A DNA stretch of 64,000 nt from Boswellia sacra (Eukaryota; Streptophyta; Magnoliopsida; Sapindales; Burseraceae), in assembly GCA_013180625.2 (NCBI GenBank), contig SNVD02014758.1:1-64000 (forward strand), written 5' to 3'. Shown one piece after another: positions 10,890 to 27,032 of this stretch. The notes under the pieces were generated by a model. The model saw only the letters and a program-made list of their open reading frames with translations, did no database searches and was not told the origin of the DNA. Both the position numbers and the translations under genes were made by a program. Positions within the stretch are counted from its first letter, which is position 1. Every line of letters begins with the position of its first letter.

Positions 10890-11470
10890 TTGGTAGCGGG
10901 GCGGGGTGGGTCGGGTACGGGCGGTAGGTATTCAGTCCCGTCTTATCTCTTTTTTTTGCCCCATCTCGTCCTATTGCCCCGTTGCGGAGCGGGGCGGGGC
11001 GGGGCGGGGCAGAAAAAAAAGAGTCAGATCCATACCCGTCCCGCCCCGCCCCGTAAAATTTCATTTACATCCCATAATATTTATATTTTTCAATCTCATC
11101 ACCCATAATATTTCTTTTAAGTCTATCCATAATTTCATATAATATCATCAACATACTTACGTCACGGCCAAAAATCCAAAAAAAAATAAAAAACAAATAT
11201 ATTCTGAAAGTTCCTATATATTAAAATTTAACAAAATAACCCCCTGAAATTATCTCTAAGTTCTTATATTCTGAATTTTTTCATTTATACCCTTACTGTG
11301 CGGGGCGGGGCGGGTCCAACGAGTCTAGAGGCAAGACCCGGCCCCAGACCCGTCCCGGACGGGGCAGACTCTATGCAGCCCCGTACCCGTCCCTTACAGT
11401 GATCCGGGCAGGTCTGGACCCGTCCTGTTAGACCGGGTCCGGCCGGGTCAACGATGGGACCGGGGCAAAT
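10890..11470. repeat. GC-rich island with G4-forming runs, possible MITE
   Basis: In otherwise AT-rich DNA, 10895-10930 and 10985-11060 are almost pure G/C. A run of four GGGGC units fills 10991-11010, and the complementary C-rich run lies at 11036-11053, so the strands could pair or form quadruplexes. A second G/C-rich block spans 11295-11470. The left edge has aaaggcttggtagcgggg and the reverse complement of the right edge has aggcttaggcatttgcccc, a weak terminal inverted repeat. Overlapping open frames are composition artefacts. Confidence 0.45.
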
Positions 11471-12736
11471 GCCTAAGCCTAAACTTGTACTCGTCTAGTT
11501 GTTTTGGCTAAATCAGGAGTCGGCATTGAAACGATATAAGCAAAGTTGTTGAAATGGCCATTTACATTCAACTTTATTTGGTGCACGCAAACTCATAGAA
11601 AAACCGCATAAACAACAATTTTAGTTGTTGGTCTAAGTTAATGGTGTAATCTATATGTTAAGAAGTTAAAAATGGATAAAATAACAAGTATCATTTATTA
11701 AAAGTCAAAATCATTAATAATCATAAAAAGAATTATTTTTTAAAATAATAAAAAGATTTCCATTTATTCATATAACCTTAATAGTGTAATTATAATACTC
11801 ATTCCCAAATTTTATCCCAAATTTTATATCTCAAATTATTCAAATAAATGATTGTTAAGTGAATAGTTTGATAATATAATGAATGACTCGGTAGTCCTAA
11901 ATTAAACATATTCCATATTATTTGAGGTGCATAAAATTGGAATATATATAAATTGGATTCTCTCCTAATTTGAATTTCACCTGAGTAAAATATAAACATA
12001 TGATTGATTGTTAATACAAAATATATGAGAGAAGAGAGAGAATATAATGGATTTTAACCCCTCATAGTTAATAAAATTCATGTAGCACATAATCTGTAAA
12101 AGCTCAAGTGAATCAGGAGAGGATCCTAGTTCATATCACTATTTTAATAACAATAATTCTAACTTCATTATGTGAGGTGGAAATAATAATAAGATGTATA
12201 GTGAATCTATAAATTTCAAAAATTAAGATTTTTTGAAATGAGGTAGAGATAAGATAAGTAGGGGATGATTGCACAAATTTGAAATGAAATGCTTACCTAA
12301 AAGAGAAGATAAAGCGAGTGGTTGTTTATTTGTAGTGGTCAAGCTATTCCACAAAGTAGATATTTATTACAATATAAAAATGCCTTACAGATTGTAATTA
12401 ATCTTTGGAAGTTAACTATTTGTCGTCAATTTTACTATAATAATATCAAAGTGGTCAAAAATTTCACATTATTCTTTTATATCTAACAGCTCTCTAATTA
12501 TTTTTTAGAAGCTCAAGACACTGACATGCATGGTCAAGGTATGATCAGGAGAAAAGAATAGATAGATTAACACACAAAGCTCATATCTTATTCAAAATCA
12601 TGGACGGCCTATCAAATCATATATATGCTTGTTTATATACATCCAACTAAAAAAAATGTTCAGTCGATTTCTTTGTCAGTTTTATCTTCAAGTGTATATA
12701 AACAGGTTTAATTTAGAAGGAAAGGGTACCGTAACA
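11470..12736. other. AT-rich region upstream of CRK1
   Basis: AT-rich intergenic DNA with no gene seen. It should contain the promoter of CRK1, but I can point to no definite element. Confidence 0.5.
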
Positions 12737-13514
12737 ATGGCAAAAGGCCATTCAAGATCACCGCCTATCTTCTTCTTTGTTATTCTTATACAACTGCTCG
12801 CTCTCTCCAGTGCCCAGCCACCTTTCGTAGACGAGCGGTGTGCAAATAGTCTTGGTAAATTACACAAGCAACAGCGCCTACCAAAAAAATATTAATACCA
12901 CCTTCTCCTCCATCTTCTCTAACGCAGTCATCGATTATGGATTCTACAATGAGTCTTTCGGCCAAGAACCTGACAAAGTAAGTACAATAGCTCTATGTAG
13001 AGGAGATGTTGCAGTAGATATCTGTCGACTTTGTGTCCGAAACGCTGCTCAAAAGATCTTGCAGGTCTGTCCCGTCCAAAAGAAAGCAATAGGATGGTAT
13101 GATCTATGCACGCTACGGTATTCGAACCGATCTATCTTTGGCGTGATGGAAACTCAACCTACTTTCCGCTCCGCTAGACCAAGAAATGTATAGGGGGATG
13201 TGAGTGTGTTCGACCAGGCAATGCAGGATTTGTTGAGGAGGCTGCAACGTGAAGCTTCTTCGGGGGATTCTCGTCTCAAGTTTGCAAGTGGAAACGCAAC
13301 AGAAAGTTTCCAGAAAATATGCGCGGTGGCGCAGTGTACACCTGATTTGACTCAACTGCAACGTAGTGATTGCCTAGATGAGGCTATTAGAGAAATTCCA
13401 CAATGCTGTGTGGGGAAGCTGGGAGGGAGAGTTCATAAACCCAACTCTAATTTCCGGTTTGGGAATGAGCGATTCTTTGACCCAACACCTAACTCACCTC
13501 CACCAACAGAAGGT

Positions 13515-13515
13515 G

Positions 13516-13547
<32 letters not shown>

Positions 13548-13556
13548 TATATATAC
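13515..13556. repeat. TA/CA microsatellite
   Basis: A (TA)n-(CA)n-(TA)n run begins 3 bp after the exon 1 donor of CRK1 (G|GTGTATATA). In CRK2 and CRK4 there is no such run at the same place. Confidence 0.95.
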
Positions 13557-15472
13557 GGCCCATTTAAATGCATCTGTTTTTTTTTTTTTTAATTAGGAAT
13601 TTCTATTCATCAAGTCAACAAAAAGTATAACTTTTCTGAAAATTTCCACGGCATAACCCTAGCTCCGTCTTTCCACTTGTTCTGAAATGAAAGCAATCGC
13701 CATTTCTCATTGATTTTATTTTTTTTATTTTCTATTTTTTGCACCTTTTCATGTGAAATGAATTCCATTTATTAACCTCTAGCGTAGGAAATAAAGTTCC
13801 AATGACAACATTTTCCCTGGCAATTATTAGACCGAGTAAATTTCTGCTCTCAGTATGCTGCTGCATCTAGCTAATAATTGTAAACGTCTTCTATATTGCG
13901 GGAAAAAGTAGTAACGCAGCCCGAACTGTAATTATCATCGTTGTTCCAATAATGAGCATTGTGATACCTATCAGCATCTGCATCTTTATCTTTTTAAGAA
14001 GAAGGAAATAAAAGGAGAGTGTTGAAAGTAACTAATTTTTGTTTGTCATTCAGAAAGGTTCTTCATCGTATGACGGAGACCAATTTCTTGAAATGAAATA
14101 AAATTAAGTTTAAATACCAAGTAATCTCGGAGATGATAACATGTTCCTAAAATTGTCCCCTCATAATTTATATAATTTGGAGAATTTCCCTAATTTACTT
14201 ATAATTTAGCAAAAATTACTGTTTCAATTGCTATATATGGTGTTTATGAAAGTAGTTTCCTCTGGTTCATACAAAATAATGTGGCATGACCGATTAATAA
14301 TCGTCAAATTATTTATTATAACCTCTCTCGTTTATTATTTTCGTTCTCATAATAATGATGTTTGATACTTTAGGTTGTAGATTTGGTTGTATAAAATATA
14401 GATTGGTTGAATTGATAGTGTTACTCATTTCAATAATATATGTTACAAGCATTACAACTTGGTGTCAGACAACTCTTGGTCAATCATCTGGGTCCAACAA
14501 CTTTATTCAGCATCCAAAGAAAGGAGGAAATACCTCAATGGGTATTACAGATTTCTCTTCTTCTTGAATTAAATAAAGTGAAATGAAAACTTTTAGCATT
14601 AATCAAAATTCTGGCGGAGAATTGCAGAATGTCAACATATGATATTAAAATGACATGCAGCACCTATGATTTGATTAAATCTCAAATGATCAAGAATATT
14701 CTCCACATTTTATATCAGAAATTTTTAAAAAATGATTTGTATATCACTTTATCATTATTCACCTACAGACCAAAAATATGGAATATCAATTTCCCCTAGA
14801 TCGTGAGGAAGTTTTGGGAGCAGAGCAAGTGTGACAGCTTTGGAATATTTAGCTTTGAACAAACTGTAGGCTGATAAATCGTCCATGACCACTTTTCAAT
14901 TTATCGTGGGAACAATCATCTGTTTTGCAATATATAGTTACAGTGAGTCATAAATAAAATGCAAGTTTTGCTTAAACAATTAGGAGCTTCTCTTCCATAT
15001 ATTCTGCAAATGTTTCAGATGCAATTGTTTCATTTGAATATTTTCTAACTCTTCCTTGTAGGTAAATTAAGTTGTGGATGAAATGAGTAGGGTGGAAGCC
15101 TTGCAATTCGACTTCAATACAATTCGAGTTGCAACAGATAACCTTTCTAACGCAAATAAGCTGGGACAAGGAGGATTTGGTTCAGTCTACAAGGTAACCA
15201 AAAAAAATATAATTTGTCTCTCTAAATATGTTAATTAAATCGAGAAATCCAAACTCTTGAGTTTTTGCCAAATACAAGCCTGGATCACTTTATCTTTTTT
15301 TTTTTTTCTCAACTATAGTTTACTTTCCTATGAATGTTTTATATGATTGTCCATCAATCTATGTCAATTAAAAGCAACAACTATACATCTCAATGGTTTT
15401 GATCTAGATTCAAATGTAAATAATCAATTTGATTGTAGTAAAGTACAAAATTGAGATTAATATAGTTTCGGT

Positions 15473-16115
15473 CAAGGACGGAGCCAATTAAGGCCCAGGA
15501 GAGGCAACTGCCCCTGCTGGGCCTTTTAAAATTCTTCAATTGTATATATAATTTTCACCAAATAATCATATTGCCCAGTCGGTTTAGAAAAAGATTTAAG
15601 TCTATGTAAAAATAAATGCAATTTGCTTGATTTCAATTGTATTATAATCTAAGCCCAAAAAATATTATTAGAAAAATGCTTAACAAAACCATTAAACTAT
15701 TTCTATTATAGTTTATGAAAATCATATTATTTGCAGGATTATTAGATTTTTTTTTTGTGAATGCTAGCTTGATATCAACTGTATTATAATCTAAGCCCAA
15801 AAAATATTAGTAGAAAAAGGCTTAACAAAATCATTAAATTACTTCTTTTATAGTTTATGAAAATCACATTATTTGTAGGATTATTAGATTTTTTTTTGTG
15901 AATGCTAGCTGCTAGGAATCTATTGAAAATAAATCTAAGATTTATCAATGTTTAATAAGTTTAAATTAAAATTGATAATAAAATTAGCAAAATCATATTC
16001 TTTTTGTAATAAAAAATTCTTTTTATCATGTTATATATTGTTTTATAGAAATTTTTGTATATGTATTGCACTATGAAATTACCACTCCTTAATGGGATTT
16101 CTAGCTCCGTCCCTA
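15473..16115. mobile_element. hAT-like non-autonomous element in CRK1
   Basis: The left end reads CAAGGACGGAGCC and the right end, reverse-complemented, TAGGGACGGAGCT. The 8-bp flanks GTTTCGGT at 15465-15472 and 16116-16123 are identical, as expected for an hAT target duplication. It is 643 bp long, AT-rich, with no transposase. Internally, about 15625-15908 is a tandem duplication of period 142 (attataatct at 15641 and 15783). Confidence 0.85.
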
Positions 16116-17068
16116 GTTTCGGTACATTAAATCATATAGCTACATGTATATATAGATCCAATGAAGCATGAACAACTAGATTGGGAAGTGCATTACAAAA
16201 TTATCAGAGGCATTGCTCGAGTAATGCTTTACCTTCATGAAGACTCTTGCCTTCAAATTATTCATTGTGATCTCAAAGCTAGTAACATTCTATTAGATGC
16301 AGAGATGCATCCTAAAATTGCAGATGGCATGGGTAGGTTGTTTGAGCTAGATGAAACTCAAGGAAATACAAGCAAAATCGTAGGAACCTAGTAAGTGTCT
16401 TTCTGAGAGTTAGTGTGTTAATAATTTTGAATGTTAATGGTTAAAGCAAATATCAACTCAACCAGTCAAATTGAATTGAACTCATATTGATATGCAGTGG
16501 CTATATGGCTCTTGAGTATGCAATCCACAGGCAATTCTCAGTTAAGTGAGATGTTTTTAGTTTTGGAGTGCTCGTACTAGAGATGGTGAGTGGTTAGAGA
16601 AATAATTGTTTTCAAAAAGGAGAAAATGTGAAAGACCTACTGAGCTTTGTAACTAATAGAATATTTCATTGTTCCCAATAGAAAAGACTCAATAGGTTAA
16701 ATAACTCTGCAGCTACGTGTTAGGCATGGAAAAATTGGAGGGAAGAAACATCAATAAAGATCATAGATCCCACTTTGAGTAGTGGTTCAAGAGTTAAAAT
16801 AATAAAATGCATTCACATTGGATTACTATGTGTTCAAGAAAATATAGCCAACAGGCCAACAATGGCTTCAGTTGTTCTTATGCTTCATAGCAAATCTCTC
16901 ACTCTTCCACTACCTTCACAACCAGCCTTTTTCATGCGCAGCACCATATCGGATGCATCATCATTAGTAGGCTTTAATTCAAGAATTACAAAATCCAGTC
17001 AATCCAAGAGTACAAATCTTCCATTGTTAGTAAATAAGGTTTCCATTACCGAACTACATCCTCGATAG

Positions 17069-17379
17069 TCTAAAGAGCTGTTGCATCCTTTATGCTTTTT
17101 TCGTGTCAAAATCTAATGTAGCTCTGCTTGCAATCATATTGATACGTATGTTTTGTATGTTACTCGTAATGTATCCATTTCGTAGTCAATAGTTAACAAT
17201 CAACATATGTTGGAATTTTTTCTATGCAATATTTATCAGTAGAGTAGCTAAGTAGATAAAGGTAACTTAAACAACATCATTTAAGTGAACTTGTCCATGC
17301 CCAAGGCTTACTCATAATTTAGCAATTTTTTTTTAATTGTCTATAGATATATAGAATTTTTTTATTTAAAAGTTTGTAT
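17069..17379. other. CRK1 3' flank
   Basis: Starts with the 3' UTR of CRK1 (17069-17200), related to the scrap at 27428-27520. The rest is AT-rich flank of the copia element. Confidence 0.5.
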
Positions 17380-17990
17380 TGTGAAGATGAGAGGCACACA
17401 CACTCACAAGTAACATAATGCGGAATTAATCTAGAAGTTTCAAACACACACCCAAGCAAAGAAATTAAAGAAAACAACAAGAACACAAAGATTTATACTG
17501 ATTCAAACCATAAAAGTGATCTTACATCTAGTTGTTGGTGATGATCAATCCACTATGGTGAAAAACAACAAAGTACAAGAGATTTTACAAGGCAAACTAG
17601 TAGAAATTAGGTTAACTTTCTCCCTATTTCTCTAAACCCTATCTCTCTAATATATCTCTCTTCTATATTGTAATACAATGAAAAACACGTCCCTTTTATA
17701 TCCCAATGTATATTTGTGAAAGCTAATGACTAAGCGCCAAGTGTATTATTTAAAAACAGATAAGTCAAAGTTGCGTGCCTGTACAATGCAGCTTGCGCTC
17801 CAGTGCAATGTTTATGACTTGACACGCTTCCAAACCCAGAATTAGCACTCCTATGAATATCACCTTGTGTGCCTATGCAAGGTCTCTACCTGCAATGTCT
17901 GATTCTATAAGCTTGTGCTCTGGCACAACTCTATGTGCGCTCCTGCGCAACCCTGATGTCTGCACTACATAAGTTAAGCCATTCTTCACA
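17380..17990 (-). repeat. Left (3') LTR of the decayed copia element
   Basis: Bounded by TGTGAAGATGAG and CATTCTTCACA, so the ends are short inverted repeats. The inner flank, read on the minus strand, is CCAAGGTAAAGATT, a degenerate polypurine tract. Confidence 0.88.
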
Positions 17991-20900
17991 AATCTTTACC
18001 TTGGATCAAGCTTGTGTTCCATACTGTAAACCACTATAGTAAATTACCAGCTACTTCCATCTTCAAGCTAAAAACGGTTCATCCATTACTCGTATCAAAT
18101 TCTACGTGTATCAAATCCAAACAGGTGTAGAATTTGATACTTGTAATGGGCTTAGTGATCATATCAGTTGGATTTCTTTCAGTATGAATCTTCACTACTG
18201 AAACCTTCCCTTCAGCAACATCCCTGATGAAATGTAGCTTGATGTCTATATGTTAGGTTCTTTCATGATAGATTTGATTTTTGATCAAATGTGTAGAGCT
18301 TTGGTTGTCACAAAACAACTTTACTTGGTCTTATCTGACATCAAATTTACCTACAAGCCCTTGTAGCCATAATGCTTTTTTAATAGCCTTTGTAGCAGTA
18401 ATATATTCATCCTCAATTGTTGAAAGAGCCACAATTGATTGCAAATTTGCTTTCCAACTAATAGTGCAACCAAACAACGTGAATACATAATCGGTTAATG
18501 ACCTTCTTTTGTCAAGATCACCCGCAAAGTCTGCATTCACATAACCCACTAGCTTCTCATCAATGTTTTTTCTCCTCTTATACACTAAACCATAGCACTA
18601 AGTACCTTTGAGGCACTTAAATATCCGCCTGACAGCCTCCCAAAGATTTCTACCCACATTCACAATGAAACGACTTACCAAACTAGCTGCATATGCCAAG
18701 TCAAGACTTGTACAAACTATAAAGTATATCAAACTTCCAACAGCACTAGTATAGGAAATTTTAGCCATGTCCTCTTTCTCTGCATCCGTAGTAGGAGACT
18801 GTGACTATGAAAGTTTAAAATGAGCTGCCAAAGGAGTTTGAACCTTCTTTGCACCAACCATGTTGAATTTTTCAAATATCTTGAGATTGTAGTCACCTTG
18901 AGACAAAAATAATAAGTCTCTATCTCTATCTCTATTTATCTTCATCCCCAAAATCTTCTTAACACAACCCAAATCTTTCATCTCAAATTCCTTACTCAAT
19001 TGAATTTTCAGTTTTCTGATTTCCTCCATGTTTGTTGATGCAATCAACATGCCATCAACATACAACAACAACAAAAAATCTCAACTCCAGTGTTTAACCA
19101 CTTGGCATAAATACAACTATCATATTTACTTCTGGCATACCCATGTTTGATGATAAAATCATCAAACTTCTAATACTATTGCCTTAGTGACTGCTTAAGG
19201 CCATACAAAGATTTCTTCAACAAACACACTTTGTCTTCACTTCCTACTTTCATAAAATCTTAAGGTTGTGCCATCACAATCCTCTCCTCCAAATTACCAT
19301 GAAGGAATGCTATTTTGACATCCATTTGCTCTAACTCCATGTTGAACTTAGTTACTAGAGCAAGTAGTACTCTAATGGAAGTGTGTTTCACAACAGGAGA
19401 GAAAACCTCATTGAAATCAATGCCCTTTTTTCGAGTGAATCCCTTTGTGACCAACCTAGCTTTGTACCTAGGCTTTCCATCCCCACTATCATTTTCTTTT
19501 TGTTTAAACACCGATTTACAACCTACTACCTTTTGCCTAGTAGTGTTGTCAATCAAAATCCAAGTATGATTCTTATTCAAAGAATCCATTTCCTCCCTCA
19601 TTGCTTGCTGCCAGAAACTTCTATCTTCGCTAGACATTGCTTCCTTTAGCTTCTATGTTTATTGCCATCAATCTCCTCAAACACAGACAATGCAAAAGCT
19701 ATAAGATCAGCATAACCATACCTCATAGGTGTTATTCTAGTCCTCTTAGCACGATCCCTTACTAGTTGATATTCATCATGTTCATCTGCTTCACCTGCCT
19801 TTTCTTTTTGTGAATCTCTAGTATCATAGAGCTCCACCTCAGTCTTAACTCTATCTGCATCTGTAACATTTTCACTACGTCTGGACTAAGGTTTTGAACA
19901 ATGCCCAAAGTAGAACTTCGACTCTCTAAAAGTGACATCTCTATATGCAAAACATTTTGAAACATTCAAATCTTGCAATCACAACTTGTACCCTTTTACA
20001 CCATCTGGATAGCCAATTAACATGCACTTCCTTGCCCTTGGCTCCAACTTTCCTTGTTTGATGTGTGCATAAGTCACACAACCAAACACCTTCAAATGGC
20101 TATAGCTCAGAGGAGAACCTGTCCACACTTCTTCTGATGTCTTGAAATCAATAGCTGATGATGGACATCTATTGATCAAGTGTGCTGCTGTGTTAACTAC
20201 TTCACCCCAAAACTTCTTGGGCATACTAGCACTCAACAAATTACATCTAACCTTTTTAAGAAGTGTTTTATTCATCTTTTCAACCAAATCATTCTATTAC
20301 AGTGTCCCGGATACTATTTTATGCCTTAGCACTCTTTTATTGTTACAAATCCAATTAAACTCTTCATTCAAGAACTCCAAACCATTAGTGGTTCTAAACT
20401 TCCGAACCTTTCTACCTGTTTGGACCTAACCATCTTTTTCTAATCTTTGAACTTTTGGAGTGCCTCATCCTTCGTCTTCAAGATGTATACTTATTCCTTC
20501 TTTGAATAATCATCTATAATGGACATAAAGTACCTTCCTCCACCTAAAGTTGCATGCTTAGATGGACCCCATAAATTGGAATGGACATAACTAAGAGTTT
20601 CTCTAGTAGTGTAAGATGAGGAAGTGAATTTTGCCCTTGTTGCCTTACCAAGTACACAGTGCTCGTAAAACTCTAATTTCTCCAACTTGTCTCCACATAG
20701 CAAACCTTTGCTTCTGCAACTCATGAAGCCCTCTTTTACTTACATGGTCAAACCTCTTATACCACAAGTAGATTTTATCATCTATAGCTGAAATTGGACC
20801 CGTTTCTCTAATTATGATGCTGCCCTAGAGAATATACAGGCCATTTTTTCTCACACCTTTCATCACAATCAATGATTCTCTTGTAACTTTCAAGATACCA

Positions 20901-22129
20901 TTCTCCCCTTTATAACTACAGCCATTGAAATCAAGCAAACTAAGTGAAATTAGATTCCTCTTTAACTCAGGAATGTGCCTCACAACTAATAAAACTCTTT
21001 CTACACCATTATAAGTCTTAATACGTATTGTTCTAATGCTCCAAGCTTGGTTATCACCCAGCAGAACTTTTCCACCGTCAATCTTCTCATAAGATTCAAA
21101 CCAGCTTCTATTAGGTGTCGTGTGAAACAAACAATCGAAATCTAAACCCATTGCCTATCTAAGTTTTTAGTTGTCACAACCAACACATCAGAACTCTCAT
21201 ATCCATCTTCCACAATAGCAACATCACCCTTTTCTTGCTCCTTGCCTTTCTCATTCTTCTTCCTCTTGGGACAAAGCCTCCTAATATGGCCCTTCTCATG
21301 ACAATGAAAGCATTTTATAGCTTTCTTCCCCTTCGACTTGGACCTTGAGTGTGACTTTTCCTTATAATCTCTCTTATCACTTCTACCTCTAACATGTAGT
21401 CCTTCACGTGAGTGTTCACCCAATTCATTCTTCTTTTGGTGATCTTTCGATTTCAACACACCAACAACATCATCTAGTGACAATGTTTCCCTACCATGCT
21501 TCAAAATATTTACAAAATTCTCATATGACTTCGAAAGAGAATTCAACAACACCAATGCCTTATTTTGCTCATCATATTCAATTTGGATGCTTTCTAAGTC
21601 TAAACACAGCTTGTTAAATTCATCAATATGGTCTTGCAAGTTCTTATCCTCAGCCATTCTGAATATAAAGAATCTAGCTTTTAAATACAACCTACTAGAC
21701 AAATTCTTAGTAATATAAAGGCTTTCAAGCTTTAACCATACCTAAGCGACCGTTTTCATCCGCGAAACTTGCCTCAACACCTTATCACTCAAACAGAGAA
21801 TTAGCGTGTTATAGGCCTTCTTCATGATATAACTCTTCTTCTCAACACTGTAGCTATCAGGCGTCTCGCTTTCACCTCCTAGGTCTTCATCTAGTTTAGG
21901 TTGCCAAGTAAAACCAACATCTTCATTCTCCAAATAGCAAAGTCGTTGCTATCATCAAACTTCTCAATCTCATGCTTGGTAGTTGATGTAGCCATCATAG
22001 AAATTTCGTCAAACATCTTTCATACTGCGCAAATACGACTCAGGACTTTTATTAAACACCTATCGTATTAAGAACTTAACCACCAAAGAACTCCAAATCA
22101 ACCGTAACCAGGCTCTGATACCAATTTGT

Positions 22130-22731
22130 TGTGAAAATGAGAGGCACGCACACTCACAAGTAACTTAATGGGGAATTAATCTAGGAATTTCAAACACACA
22201 CCCAAGCAAAAAAATTAAAGAAAACAACAAGAATATAATGATTTATACTGTTTCAAACCACAAAAGTGATTCTGTATCCAACTGTTGGTGATGATCAATC
22301 CACTATGGTGAAAAACAAAAGAGTACAAGAGATTTGCCAAGGCAAACTAGCAGAAATTAGGTTAACTTTCTCCCCGAGAAACCCCTAATTTCTCTAAACC
22401 CTATCTCTCTAATCTATCTCTCTTTTATATTGTGATACAATGAAAAACACGTCCATTTTACATTCCCAAGGTATATTTGTGAAAGCCAATGACCAAATGC
22501 CAAGTGTATTATTTAAAAACAGATAAGTCGAAGTTGTGCACCTGCATAATGCACCTTGCATTCCAGCAAAATGTTTCTGGCTTGACATGCTTCCAGACCC
22601 AAAACTAGCGCTCTTGCACATATCACCTTGCCCGCCTACGCAATGTCTCTGTCTACAATGTTTGATTGTATAAACTCGTGCTCTGACGCAACTCTATGTG
22701 CGCTCCTGCACAAGTTGAATCATTCTTCACA
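22130..22731 (-). repeat. Right (5') LTR of the decayed copia element
   Basis: Direct repeat of 17380-17990, starting TGTGAAAATGAG next to the primer site and ending TTCTTCACA. Confidence 0.88.
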
Positions 22732-23911
22732 AATTTGAAATTGCATCACTGATGTAAGTGTTAAGTATTCTTGACCTCCACCGGCGTTTGCGAAAGTAGA
22801 TTTAGAGGCGCTTATGATTTTGAACACCTACACTTAACTGGTCCCCTTTCTGGTTAATTAAATATTATTATTATTTTTCAAAACTCGAAGGGTCCAAATA
22901 ATACTTCATAACCTGCTGTACCTTTCCAGCTGGTCCAATAAAATACTGGGTTTCATCCACAATCTGTTATAGTGCCTTAATGAGATTCGTCGAAGAGGTA
23001 GGTGCTAGAAGTCTAGAAGTTGTGAACCAGGATCGAGTCATTCATTTAGAGAAGACCGGTAGTCTCCGCACCCAATAAACTTACGCTGAAAAATACTAAT
23101 TATGTGTTTTAATTTAATCCAAAAAATATAGGGGCGCGCAACCAATTTTGAAGGGCTTTAATTAGCTTTCCTTTGTTAAATCAATTCAACCTATACCTTT
23201 TTTGACTGATTTGGTCAGATCATAAGATTTGTGTCCATTTGTCAAAGTAAACTCCAGCGAAATGATGTGTTTTTAATTCTGAAATATTTCATCCAGCAGA
23301 GGAAAGATTCATCGCCCAATTCATATGTGTAGATATCTTCTACGCCACCTAATTAAAACTAAGTTCTTGTCTAACAGAGCACTTAAAATAATAATTAATT
23401 AATTTTTGTTTTCTATTAATTTTCAACAAACGAAGAGTAGTTAATTAGTCACGGATTACCAGTAATCCTTTTATTATTATCAAATCGATTGATAATCCAT
23501 TAAAAAAAAAAGGTAAATTCATGTCTAAATGCATAAAATTCGTCATATAAGCCTATTGTCAAAAGTATGACAAAACTAATTAACACTTTTGGAAATAAGA
23601 GTCCATAAAAGCAATTACAAGCGCGCAAGAATTAAAAGTTGATGTTTGCCACGCAAAGACATTGATGAGGTCGATAGTGGCTTGTCTTCAACTACTTCTA
23701 TGGAAATCAATCATTTTATTATTTCTTAAACTAGTCAAAGAGATTGACATGGTCAAAATTATTTGTGACACAGAATATTTCAACATCGCTCAAAGAGACA
23801 GAGGCTTCCTATGCTTCGATATACATCCAACACGTACAATGTGTTACGTTAAACGCCTCAACTCTCCGTTGCCTCTCTTTTATAGGTTCAGACCAAGCAA
23901 AGATTGGAACA
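22732..23911 (+). promoter_or_regulatory. Region upstream of CRK2 with a duplicated promoter block
   Basis: No gene seen. 23230-23400 is related to 28320-28490, a segmental duplicate. The block at 23644-23740 (GTTTGCCACGCAAA, then aactacttcta) recurs upstream of CRK4 (31294-31380) and in part upstream of CRK3. An inverted pair of W-box cores, TTGACatgGTCAA, lies at 23744-23756. WRKY control is typical of CRK genes but is inferred here. Confidence 0.5.

Positions 23912-27032
<3,121 letters not shown>

Larger units (their letters stand above)
12737..17068 (+). pseudogene. CRK1: cysteine-rich receptor-like kinase pseudogene
   Basis: Same seven-exon layout as CRK2 and CRK4 but broken many times. 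Exon 1 starts at 12737 with a signal peptide; a 1-nt insertion near 12855 shifts the frame, and a TAG ends it again at about 13190 between the two DUF26 domains. Both Cys-x8-Cys-x2-Cys motifs can still be read (CRGDVAVDICRLC and CTPDLTQLQRSDC, the second altered). The acceptor before the membrane exon (about 13902) reads GCGG instead of GCAG, and that exon has a TAA at 14009. Exon 3 (about 15061-15192) keeps the P-loop GQGGFGSVY. The exon carrying the ATP-binding Lys is gone except for a scrap near 15270. The catalytic exon (about 16156-16392) has HCD for HRD and lacks the Phe of DFG. Later exons carry TGA and TAG stops. An hAT-like element (15473-16115) lies in the gap. The last exon (about 16727-17068) is open to ELHPR and the stop. 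Confidence 0.93.
17380..22731 (-). mobile_element. Ty1/copia retrotransposon (Tork-like), decayed, with both LTRs
   Basis: Two LTRs (17380-17990 and 22130-22731) enclose a gag-pol on the minus strand. The primer site TGGTATCAGAGC (initiator tRNA-Met type) sits at 22112-22123. In element order: gag from about 22011, with a CFHCHEKGHIRRLC zinc knuckle near 21300; protease region (21151-20825); GAG-pre-integrase (near 20700); integrase (to 19979) with KKFWGEVVNTAAHLINR; reverse transcriptase (19637-18805), where the catalytic YVDDM is YVDGM; RNase H (18585-18331). Many frameshifts and stops separate these blocks, and the two LTRs differ at numerous places, so it is an old, inactive copy. No matching 5-bp target duplication was found (TGTAT against AATTT). 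Confidence 0.93.

Noticed and set aside
10849..11142. Gly/Arg-rich open frames in the GC-rich island
   Set aside because: Produced by G/C runs in three frames; no start context or partner exons.
14355..14567. 70-codon frame between CRK1 exons
   Set aside because: Lies in an intron; part of it is similar to non-coding intron sequence of CRK4 near 33140.
17375..22736. 5-bp target duplication around the decayed copia element
   Set aside because: Flanks TGTAT and AATTT do not match; either mutated or recombined.
23744..23911. Upstream extension of CRK2 to the ATG at 23744
   Set aside because: It would bury the signal peptide; paralogues begin at the position matching 23912, and the 5' part is homologous to promoter sequence.
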